Below are positions 31,901-39,665 of a stretch of 39,665 bases of DNA, in pieces. A program made the translations under genes and the position numbers. Each line of letters begins with the position of its first letter. Position 1 is the first letter of the stretch. Source of the stretch: Fragilaria crotonensis (taxonomy: Eukaryota; Bacillariophyta; Fragilariophyceae; Fragilariales; Fragilariaceae); contig JAKSYS010000596.1 of NCBI GenBank assembly GCA_022925895.1, positions 1 to 39,665 on the forward strand. The letters run 5' to 3'. The notes beneath the pieces are model-generated. The model was not told the origin of the DNA and did not search any database. It worked only from the letters and a program-made list of their open reading frames with translations.

Positions 31901-33473
31901 TGCAGTCCACTGTTTGGACGATTTCTCCTCGAGTATTCGTCGGAATTTTGATTGAGGACATGCATTGGAGAGCCCTTTTCAAGGCGGTTTGGATGATACC
32001 CCTCTTGTCGTAGTGGAGGTCTTCGGCGTTCGTCGCCGGAATCTTGAAAGAGTCGCATTTCGCGACTTCATTGTTGCTCTTGATCTTGAAAATTTGGACA
32101 TTAAAATCGAATCTGACACGTTGGTTCTTGATAGGCCTTTCGTAGGAGGCAAGTTGGAGGTCTTCTTGGCGCGGGATGATGGTGGAAGCGAAGGTATTGC
32201 GCGCATAAATGTCTTGAATGTCTTGGAGTTCGGCGGCTGCGATGTCGTTGATGGCGCCGTTTTCGATGGAAAGAGAATGGGAGCGACCCATATCGGTAGA
32301 TCCTGCTTCGTAGGAGAGTTCGCAGGCGTAGTTAACTCTGTTGTTGGTGTCTTGACCTTGGAGGCGTTCTTGATCGATGGTTTCAAGGAAACGCGAGATG
32401 ACGGCGGACTCTTGCTCTGGAGTCAGGGCCGTTGCGGAGTGCTGAAAATGGCCTGGAGCTTGCTTGGGGCTCTTCTTGGGCCTGTAGGTGTTAGATTCAG
32501 CAATGGAAGAAGTGTTAGTTGTTGCAACATTGGAAAAGGAATGCTTCTTGAAAGGTAGGACAGCATTTTTGAGTGCATCAAAAGGAGCTGTAATGTCACT
32601 GTTGGCGGCGACATAGTTCACCATGTGTTTCATAGGCTTGACACAATGGGAGGGTGGGCAGTTGGCCTCAGTTGGAGGCAAATGGGTTAGTGCTGGGTTG
32701 ACCATGGTGAGAGTTGCAAAGTTTGAGGATGAAGGGTGAGTTGGGTTAGACAAGTTTTGCAAAAAAAAGTGAGCACAAGGAATGAGAATTTCTTTCTCCC
32801 AGCAGTAGGGACATGTACTGCTGGTATGAAAGTTGAGCTGGAAGGGAAAAGAACAAAGGTTAGAGCAATTTAAATCGGTGCTAGGCACCAAATTTAAATT
32901 GAAAGTGGTCGGAGTTTCCGGGGAGGGAACCCGGCGACCGGCCAGGATAGAAGCCTGGCGAGCAACCATGATATGGTTCGGGTTAACGGAACCTGTCGAC
33001 GCGCATGTCGGCATAAGGTTCGGGTTAAGAACCAGGACGTAACCGTTACGGGGCACGCCCCCAGTAGGTAAGTGTCTAGTACGACACTGACTACTGCTTA
33101 GTGTGTCTATAAACGGTACAGCAATACAATGCTGTCTACCGCTACAGACAACGATACGTATACTATCTGTCGGTCTATCGCTACATAAATGTGCGAGGGA
33201 CTGACTAGTAATAATATCGCTTTGGTCATAGTGGGCACTGTCTAATAGTTTATCGTTATGTACGGTAACGATAGACTCAGACGTGCACGGACTATGGCCG
33301 GGCAGAGGAAGTGATGTGCAAGAAGTACTGTTGTACTGCTTGCCGTGCTGTGTGCTGTCGTAATAGTGAGTACCGTCGTACTGACTACTGATATATGTAC
33401 AGTATGGTGAGGTTGACAATTTGACGACCGGCGGTAAAAATTCGTCATGGTCAATTTCATTCATGATGTGCAA
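28998..33473 (-). CDS. gag: Gag polyprotein of the LTR element
   Basis: The open frame runs 1,491 codons without a stop. It opens inside the 5' LTR and reads through the primer-binding site, so the first 168 codons are probably fortuitous. The likeliest start is the ATG at 32705 (MVNPALTHLPP), giving about 1,235 residues. The first two thirds are Pro/Thr/Ser/Asn-rich and disordered-looking. Residues about 1075-1240 (RRRQFNAFMDNLRI, WTRQVFDLWPRQIN, RTRESFYSIKQGHQEVATSY) form a helical capsid-like core similar to copia UBN2 Gag. A Gln/Asn/His-rich stretch follows, then a CCHC zinc knuckle, CYNCGQLGHYANRC, near residues 1395-1408. The stop is shortly after, at TPEQMAINRV. Gag packages the element's RNA in cytoplasmic particles. 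Confidence 0.85.
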   Translation of the reverse strand: MHIMNEIDHDEFLPPVVKLSTSPYCTYISSQYDGTHYYDSTQHGKQYNSTSCTSLPLPGHSPCTSESIVTVHNDKLLDSAHYDQSDIITSQSLAHLCSDRPTDSIRIVVCSGRQHCIAVPFIDTLSSSQCRTRHLPTGGVPRNGYVLVLNPNLMPTCASTGSVNPNHIMVARQASILAGRRVPSPETPTTFNLNLVPSTDLNCSNLCSFPFQLNFHTSSTCPYCWEKEILIPCAHFFLQNLSNPTHPSSSNFATLTMVNPALTHLPPTEANCPPSHCVKPMKHMVNYVAANSDITAPFDALKNAVLPFKKHSFSNVATTNTSSIAESNTYRPKKSPKQAPGHFQHSATALTPEQESAVISRFLETIDQERLQGQDTNNRVNYACELSYEAGSTDMGRSHSLSIENGAINDIAAAELQDIQDIYARNTFASTIIPRQEDLQLASYERPIKNQRVRFDFNVQIFKIKSNNEVAKCDSFKIPATNAEDLHYDKRGIIQTALKRALQCMSSIKIPTNTRGEIVQTVDCIKELAQNARFTTPCKREARKSDSDDDITSSEARASHNMSTYLKAPRIGGERAKTVMAIMDKFQGQTCKFSSECLSKSPELLNPPTSTRMMQLPMTLEEFHRIFFPTSPENVIPSLKHHINVVTHDGKLTFPVTHPVTTSHQTVGTSIATQNDENTLIHADAINGPLPHDGIGPMSERDPGIENAVNPNFNDDISDNGLDIGNMSCGIRWKRTMTEIFIKTPPDEKSKFPTSNSPPTPPYTDKTPADTTYESADMLTTTIPAQPQTTSAFRHPPDTKIYRDSDIKHKKTTQFSVTLPQFLNRKPVAFESCNPFSFLSIAENSHKLHPTTDSASDCLLSMTAGITNLIKTMSLNHPEYPYTNKTPETLLHVIPGESSSVCSNNENKEKSITCNSLPPPGHRHNDVNVATEDYCNVIRYELEKQQSLCKHNALAVQTPRSLILPEKNPKTQTSTTNAPSTENAPPEGANAHQEVHHPMFANTPTNCETFFDDNEHDNNDDELPQIPFTSPDALTSSTRTDFTYPPIEDLTRMLLKYAKIANLQELSFPTDLLSRRRQFNAFMDNLRIICSISPWTRQVFDLWPRQINYSHPCVGIAIFNLIFTNICEPCQTHIIDCSPDARTAIMTLRRHCAPLTQDHIERTRESFYSIKQGHQEVATSYLNRIRTLSRDCYHAGITNTDADIIKRAIHGGSNHHFYAASYQRFDADIRRAELHDKEIPTFAELESHLLNIDDSCGLTLPSQNQHNYNQHANSAHQPSSRLPFQHQGTTYDDYPPHQQHQAFTSSSMMHPNAAKNNNRPPHQEVENLTNTLASAQHPRRQNNDNDCSIAMQQPQPFQKQHRNTRPHFRQNSSNNANQRHPPDNFSSPNAANITCYNCGQLGHYANRCITVNRSQNSNHGGLPNTNPNNDETAPHNQRAYYITDSIPSQSHAFYHQAYIASCNDQGNFNCPKPVTSWPDIDTPEQMAINRV
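32951..32968 (-). promoter_or_regulatory. tRNA primer-binding site
   Basis: Read on the minus strand, the sequence right after the 5' LTR is TGGTTGCTCGCCAGGCTT. It starts with the TGG that pairs with a tRNA CCA end. I cannot name the tRNA. Confidence 0.7.
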
Positions 33474-33864
33474 TATTCACAGTATGTGCAGAAAAAGGGT
33501 AAGTGGCACTAAAATGAGTAATTTCGACAATTGTGAGAAGAGTGAGGAGGGGCAACAGATGAGAGGTCTGAATGAAGGGAGTGTTCCTTTGGAACAATAA
33601 GGAACACTCCTCGTTTCGCGGAGACGTTGTTTCGTGTCGCGGCGTGGTCGTCCGTATACGAGGCGTTGAGTCTCGTTTGAAAATGAGTGTTCATGCTCAT
33701 GGGATGAGATGAACATGATTTGAATCGACGAGAGTTTTGATTCCAGTCGTGCAGTGTCGCACTGGTTACTGGATCACGGATGCAATGTTTTACTGTGCAC
33801 ACGGGCGACAGTTAGGGATCGGGATAGATGTAAAAATATGTAGGGCGATACTGGAAGTCTGTCA
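32969..33864 (-). repeat. 5' LTR (896 bp)
   Basis: Direct copy of the left LTR. It should carry the element's promoter, reading leftward. Differences from the other LTR include a two-base insertion near 33307 and a one-base insertion near 33199. Confidence 0.95.
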
Positions 33865-33869
33865 AGTGT

Positions 33870-34291
33870 GTAGTAATCAACCCTGCCCAGTACTCCGAGT
33901 ACATCTTACGTGAGGTTGAGAAAGCTACGATGCGTGAAACTATAGGAAATGGTCGTCTCGTACCTGAGACCCGAGTCTAACCATTGACAACTAATGGAGG
34001 CATCAAGATCTGAACACACTCATCTGTAAGTGCCTCTAGGGCTGGTCATATCTAATTGAGTGGAGATGTATCCGCAACTCTTGACCATAACCGTCTCCCT
34101 TGGAGAAGACGACACTCAAATCATCCAACCAGGGAAAGAAACTACAGGGATGTCTTCTTCGCCTCAAAGCAAGAAGGCGATGCTAATAATACCAATAAAA
34201 ACTGCAAGCGTTGTATCATATTTATATTTCAAACAACTTCATACCGCCCTTCACGTCACGAAAATCGCGGCGAGAGACCACAACGTCGTGC
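33870..34291. other. Gene-free stretch between LTR element and thioredoxin-like gene
   Basis: Nothing recognisable. A short frame at 34060-34365 overlaps the end of the thioredoxin-like gene on the other strand and is probably fortuitous. Confidence 0.4.
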
Positions 34292-34715
34292 TTAGTCTCC
34301 GTTGCAATATGAACCGACACGTGATACGATTTCCAGATAATGTGTCTCTTCAAACAAACGCATAATTGGCTGCCCATCCTTGAACAAAATCATAGCTGGG
34401 GACTTGGTGTTGGCGTCCCAAAGCTTTGCAATATCTGGGTAGTCTTGTTGCTTAATCGACACAAGGGTGCATCGGTCCTTCAACAAGGTCTTAGCACGGA
34501 GAATGTCATCCTTAATTTCGTTCTCCGTCTTGGCGTCGTAAAAGTTGATTAGAATGGGTTTATCATCTGGGAAACTTTGCCAAGATTTCGTCCATCGTCT
34601 TGTACTTTGCATCAAGAGATGATTGACGTGCGACAAAGCTGGGCTTGGAGGCAGGGACAAAGGCATTGGTAAATGACACCAAGAGGGCCAGGGCTGCAAT
34701 AATTCCAGTCTTCAT
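34292..34715 (-). CDS. Plastid-targeted thioredoxin-like protein lacking CxxC (one frameshift)
   Basis: The N-terminus starts MKTGIIAALALLVSF, a hydrophobic signal peptide ending in FTNAFVP. The Phe after the cleavage point matches the ASAFAP motif of proteins sent to secondary plastids, and a basic Ser-rich transit-like stretch follows. The mature part has KPILINFYDAKTENEI, where ordinary thioredoxins have the WCGPC active site, and SPAMILFKDGQ with the cis-proline. The fold is thioredoxin but both redox cysteines are absent, so it cannot act as a normal disulfide reductase. It may be a structural or chaperone-like subunit. One extra base in GGG at 34569-34571 breaks the frame between AKFP and DDKP; without it the protein is 140 residues. 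A likely assembly error. Confidence 0.75.
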
Positions 34716-35689
34716 GGATTACGTCGGGAGTTTTCTTATATGATGCTTATGGGTGTCGGCTCGTTGGAACAAAAATGGAGATGAGGCAAGGTTGCGTGAT
34801 CGGCTGTCGATGAGGATTTCGATCGAAAGTATAGGCACTCGCCACCAGTCACGGTGAGTGGATCCCGTCACGACACCCTTCCATGTGGAAGCTTTACCTC
34901 GTGCTCCAATCACTGCGCTACAACAAAACTCTTACAGATACAATGTACTTGTATACTTGTAGTATGCTGGTACAAGGGGCTACCAGTACCTGGTGCTTCG
35001 GGTTCTTTTGCGTCTTCATTTCACTCGTTCATCACAATTCTTCACATTTCACGTGCTGGCGTCTCCTGTCTCTGCTACTCTACTAGACTCTATGAAGTAG
35101 AGAGTAGAGAGGTCCGGGCTAGTGTAAATACGATACAAATTTTCCCTATTTAACCCCAGTACCGGATCTGAGCCCAATGTTCCGTTCAAAGTGAAACGGG
35201 ACTCGCTCTCAAACTTACGTTATTTCAGGACATACCGTACATTTGAAGAGCACATTTGCAAACAAATTCACGAGGTTCCGGAATATCGTCTTTACTGCTT
35301 TTGCACTTCCGTTCAGCAGTAACGGTGCGATTGTAAACCATCGGACCACGGACTTACGGAAATCAAAGGTCTTTTGTTTTGCTCTTACTTAGTAGAGTAG
35401 CAAGCTACCGTAGTAGAGACCTCAGGACAGCCAGCCACACAGGTGTTTAAGCTGTGGACCGTGGAATGGACATATTCTGATTCGTACGAATTTCGGTCAA
35501 CTGTTTTGATGAAATGTCGGCCTGTTGATCCGACAGAATATATTTTATCATTCTTCGTTTTCTTCATTCATGTAACATTTTTACTTAGCACCAAAATCCA
35601 ACTTTCGGGGAAACTATCGAAATGAAATAAATGAATCGTGAATATGCGTCAGCGATAGGAATCTTGACATTCAGTTTCTTTAAGTTTTT

Positions 35690-35940
35690 CAAAGATGATT
35701 AAGAAGAATTAAGAAGACCCAGAATTTATTAAGAAGAATTAAGAAGACACGAAATTATTTAAGAAGATTTAAGAAGAATTAAGAAGACACGAAATTAATT
35801 AAGAAGATTTAAGAAGAATTAAGAAGACCCAAAATTAATTAAGAAGATTTAAGAAGAATTAAGAAGACTCGAAATATATTAAGAAGAATTCAGAAGAATT
35901 AAGAAGACCCTGTATATATTAAGAAGAATTAAGACGACTG
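35690..35940. repeat. AAGAAGATTT/AATTAAGAAGAC minisatellite
   Basis: About six imperfect tandem copies of a unit of roughly 41-43 bp, built from TTAAGAAGAATTAAGAAGAC plus a variable tail such as ACGAAATTAA or CCAAAATTAA. Within the unit TTAAGAAGA itself recurs. There is strong purine bias on the plus strand. Confidence 0.9.
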
Positions 35941-36699
35941 AAAATGTCGTAAGTCTTAAGTACTTTTAGGGATGTCCGATCAGGAAAAAGTCCTGAGCGG
36001 AGAATAATGAGTACAAGTGTACGAGGCTCGTTTTCTTCCATGGAAGAAAAGGGCATTCTAAATTCTAATACATAAATACCGGTGGCAGCTAGTAGTTGGT
36101 GACACCTCACCTACCGGTAGAATATTTTTTCATACACCATTGAGGAGTCAGTTGATTATCGATTTTCTTACGACGGCGTATTCTCCGCCTGAATCACGAA
36201 GGGTCAGTAAGGATTGGGTTCACTTCAACAGTACTCGCGTACGCATTTATGCGTATATGCACCTCCTACGGAGTACAGAGCTGGTGTGCTGGACTATGAA
36301 TACAGTACTCCAAGCACTTGTTATGTATAAGTAGTACTCCAGTACTACGAGTAGTGCTGTAGTACTTTAGGTTTGTCGGCTGTTGCAGTACAAGTACCTG
36401 GTACTACCTTGTACTCCGAGTACTTGCTGTACCCCGGTAGACTGCGACTACTGCAGAAGGCAACACGGTATTCGGCATTCCAGTGACTGTACCACAGTAG
36501 CATGGTGTCCAATACACGGCAGGTTAGTAGTGGCATGGCTAAAAGTGACCTTGGATGGACTACAATTGGAAAGAAGACCAAGACTGGAAACCATGGCAGC
36601 AGGGTCTCTAAGGTACCATAGCCATGGCACCTAGAAGGATTTGGGATGTGAAGGATACTAAGGTTATATTGCTGCTGCACAAGCTTCTGTTGGAAGAGA

Positions 36700-39400
36700 A
36701 ATCAAGTCTTAATAATAGTAGCTTACAAGGAACACCCTTTTGCATTTACTGGGGACCATATTTGGAGCACTGATTGAGTATTTTCAATTGCCTATTGCTG
36801 AAGAATGCTAGGCATCATGAATTTTTAATGTGTTTAAAGATAGCAACATGAAAACCAGAAACAATGGAGGCTTATGTACTACTACACTGCTGCTGTACTT
36901 GAACACAGTTCTGCCAATGAAAGTTCAAGATATAGGTTATTTATATGTACAATTCTTATATCTTGTCAAACAGTACATTTAACAACAACCAAAATTGACA
37001 AATATGCTGTCCCATGACTTCACCACTTGCATGACAAGCAAGTGAATGGCTCATGTCTGATTTGCAGTTTGGAGTACACATTGGATGCAAGAGCCCCTGG
37101 AGATTATGTTGCTCATAACAACCAAATTTGTGTCTGAAAATGAATGCTTCATTCAACTGAGGGTGCTTTTTGGTTATCGGCACTTGCAAGCTCACAATTA
37201 TTTCAAGTAAGTTGAGCTGCCGCTGAACCGGTACTACTATGTGATGATCAGATACATCATAGCAAACTGCAACTGCAGTTTAAGATTGCTCATTTCACTC
37301 AGTTTCAGCTTGTGTTCAACTATCTTTACCTTTTCAACCATTGAAATGCACTCATTTTCTGGAAACATGGTGAACAAGGAACTTGAACTGTTGCAATTAA
37401 GCCCAAAAGAGCAACAAGGCAATGCTGGATCTATTAAAGTATTTTGTATCCTTGGCATCATATTTCTTTGTCAATCTAGTCTCTTCCCTAGTAGTTTCAG
37501 AGTAGTGAAACGAACAAACAAGAAACTATTTATGGGGTTTTCAGTACTTGACAACCACACTGATGTTTCATACTGGCTGCCGGTCAATCTAACTGGCATT
37601 TTCACTGGTTTTCAAGTGTTTTCAATTATATCACCTGGTTTTAAAAGTCATTGGGGCTTTATTACTAAACCTGGAACTTCTTCTTGGGTGACAAGTGGTT
37701 TTGTGAAGCCTTTGTATTGGAGTGCCTGCTGCTAAACAAGTACTTCAGTACTGAAGTTCCATTCAATGACAGAAGTGTAAAACCATGAGATTCATTACTA
37801 TATAAAGAATTATTCACGAAAATAACACCGTAGTGGTATCTATTAACTAAGGACTATAAGGAAGGTTGTAAAGTTAGTGAGTATTATCAATTTGATGTGG
37901 GTATTTTGAGATATTTACCACTTGGTGGTACCAAGCAAGTGGTGTTTTCCCTCATTTACCTCATATCAAATGCCACCACTGTACCACTTCCACGTGATCC
38001 CTCTTCTTCATGAGTTCTCCTGTACCAGGTGCTCTAGTAGAAGTGAGTACTTCAGTGCCCACTCCACAATACTCCAGTACCGCTTGCGAGTATTCAGTAC
38101 TCAGAGAATTTTCCTGATCTCACTGTCAGCTATGACTACTACACTTCAAAAACTAACTACCAGGTACTTCAACTTCAAACCTGCATGGCCTTTGCATTAA
38201 ATATCAACTATGATTATGTCTGGACTTGTCACAAACAAGGAGGACTACTCTTTTGGTATAACATGTGGAAGGCATGAATTTCATACACCATATAAGCTGG
38301 TTGGATTAACAAAGGCAACTCAGAGACACTTATACTGCAACCATATGTTTTAGGAGCACATATCCCCTGCTACTTAACAGAGAGAACATAGAAGTACAAA
38401 ATAGATTTTTAAGTAGTTGGACCAGTATCTGTATGCCAGCAAGCAACACACAGCATCAAGGATTGTTTTGAGAGGCTATGTGTGGAAATCATGATTATTA
38501 GGCTCGAAGATGCTGGATTCACAAAGGGTTGTGTGAAAGTGGTGATGCTATTGATGGCAACTCAGTGGCACTGATGACAATACAACCAAATATTTCATGA
38601 GCTTATACCTGCTGGTGCTGCAATTTAACAGAGAGCAGGAGGCACACAATAACGTGTTTTTCTAGGTACCACTGGTGGGACCAATGTACCTGAGCCAACA
38701 TAATCTGCATGTTGTTATGAATTGCTGCAGCATGGCTCCAAATCAATGCACCACAGGGAATGGCTCACTGACATTTGCATTAGTCTCAGAGAAACACATT
38801 TAAAAACAAAACAAAAAAATCTGAAAGTATCCACACACCTAATTGAGAAGGAGCGAGCACACAATTGACAGAACTTAAAAGGAGCAGGTGCTATTTTCAC
38901 ACAGAACAAATCAGCAGGAGGGAGATGGGTGGAGGGCTGCAGGTCAAATTACCGTCAAGGAAACCCTCTTCAAAACAGTCATTTTCAAGAGAATGACTGC
39001 TGGTAAGTGTGATTGATTCTGGAATCATCTTTTGTTTGAACACTGGCTGGTTCTTGGGAGGCAGGAGGTTGCCTCAAACATGATTGAGCTTTGAAAACAA
39101 CATGTATGAAACATAAACACCAGATTGGTGTTAGATTTCTCAGGTATGTGAAAAATGAAGACCATATTGGTGTAAGGTCTACCAGGAAAGCATTATGGGG
39201 TATGTCTTCACAATTAAATGTATTGTGTGGAATGTGCAGGGAAATTCTTGTTATCTTATTGAAATGCTTAACTGGCCCTCACCTTTGATTGATTATGACT
39301 TAGAATGTAATGTAAAGAAACAAATAATTCATAATTCACAATCCTGCAAAGAAGCTGAGGAAGGGCATCGAGTTAAAAGGAGGGGTAAATAAAGTACTAT
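36700..39400. other. CpG-depleted tract
   Basis: Reading line by line I find only about 15-20 CG dinucleotides in 2.7 kb, far below what its base composition predicts and below the gene-bearing part of the window. TG and CA are abundant. This is the footprint of long-term cytosine methylation and deamination. It holds no recognisable gene. Confidence 0.6.
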
Positions 39401-39665
39401 TCTAATAGGAGTAATTGCGGCTACCACTTGTACAAGTAGTAGAGGGGAGTGCTACCTAGCAGTTTCATAGTACTTACGCACACGCGTACTTTTAAAATTC
39501 ACGACACTCTTCACGGGGTGGTACAGTATATTAAAAGTGGTATCAAAAGTGAGAAGAGAGGTGCAAGTACTACGTACTACAGTACTCGTGTAAAGACCAT
39601 ATTCTCAACCCACTCCGTACTTAATAACGCACTGCTGTACTTGCGCTACGTGTAGGTAATAAATG

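Larger units (their letters stand above)
27877..33864 (-). mobile_element. LTR retrotransposon carrying gag only (non-autonomous), 6.0 kb
   Basis: Two long direct repeats (27877-28769 and 32969-33864) both begin TG and end CA. The element is flanked by a perfect 5-bp direct repeat AGTGT (27872-27876 and 33865-33869). The coding strand is minus, so the right repeat is the 5' LTR. A primer-binding site abuts the 5' LTR and a purine tract abuts the 3' LTR. By eye the LTRs differ by about nine substitutions and two small indels (3 bases in total), about 1%, which implies a recent insertion. The internal part encodes one long Gag-type protein with a zinc knuckle. There is no protease, reverse transcriptase, RNase H or integrase, so it must rely on another element. 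The Gag core looks copia-like (CoDi-related), an inference from weak similarity. Confidence 0.92.
34716..39665. other. Gene-free right end
   Basis: No gene can be supported on either strand over nearly 5 kb. It contains GTAC-rich patches (34935-34995, 36215-36430, 38020-38105, 39395-39640), a minisatellite (35690-35940), and a strongly CpG-poor tract from about 36700 to 39400. Open frames there, the longest 164 codons at 37241-37735, show no domain or conserved motif. It may be old repeat sequence. Confidence 0.5.

Noticed and set aside
37241-37735. 164-codon open frame in the CpG-poor tract
   Set aside because: No domain, biased composition, surrounded by non-coding sequence; probably fortuitous.
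1-39665. tRNA and rRNA genes
   Set aside because: No cloverleaf with a GGTTCRANNCC-type T-arm at the right spacing was found by eye; the GGTTCGGG words at 27882 and 32974 belong to the LTR.

Overview
This is a eukaryotic nuclear window, most likely from a diatom or a close stramenopile relative. The evidence is short GT-AG introns, a thioredoxin-like protein whose N-terminus has a signal peptide ending in an ASAFAP-like F-at-+1 motif (secondary-plastid targeting), pogo-type and copia-like transposons, and spliced housekeeping genes (eIF3m, NOT2, RPA3, SHMT). No rRNA, tRNA, CRISPR or prokaryotic operon signal was seen.

Layout. 1-2929 (-) is a broken DDE transposase-like gene, cut by the window edge. 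3241-3769 (+) is a ParB-like-fold protein with frame breaks. 3778-5953 (-) is a two-domain glycosyltransferase broken by many frame changes. 6245-7582 is a non-autonomous element with 28-bp inverted repeats and a TTA target duplication (PIF/Harbinger-like). 8076-8774 (+) is an atypical SDR/NmrA-like protein and 9052-10947 (-) an ABC-class P-loop ATPase. 11681-12145 (-) is RPA3, reconstructed from two exons. 12441-15751 is a complete pogo-like DNA transposon with an intact two-exon transposase. 16022-19440 (+) is a second broken copy of the transposase family seen at 1-2929. 19717-20433 (+) is a MOSC protein, 20678-22503 (-) mitochondrial-type SHMT, 22949-24456 (-) NOT2 and 25544-26777 (-) eIF3m. 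27877-33864 (-) is a complete LTR element with a perfect 5-bp target duplication that carries gag only. 34292-34715 (-) is the plastid-type thioredoxin-like protein. The last 5 kb has no supportable gene; it holds a minisatellite, GTAC-rich patches and a strongly CpG-poor tract.

The host genes are unrelated housekeeping and metabolic functions, not a pathway cluster. Transposons occupy roughly half of the window. Several conserved host genes (RPA3, NOT2, eIF3m, thioredoxin-like, ParB-like, glycosyltransferase) are each interrupted by one-base shifts, mostly at short homopolymers. Other long frames (SHMT, ABC ATPase, pogo transposase, gag) are clean. Assembly indels are the simplest explanation for the conserved genes, so 'pseudogene' labels here are provisional.

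The most notable items are the gag-only LTR element with an intact 1,491-codon frame, the apparently complete pogo-like element with a wide D-D spacing, TGACGTCA sites at the SHMT promoter and intron, intergenic GTAC clusters, and the CpG-depleted right end.
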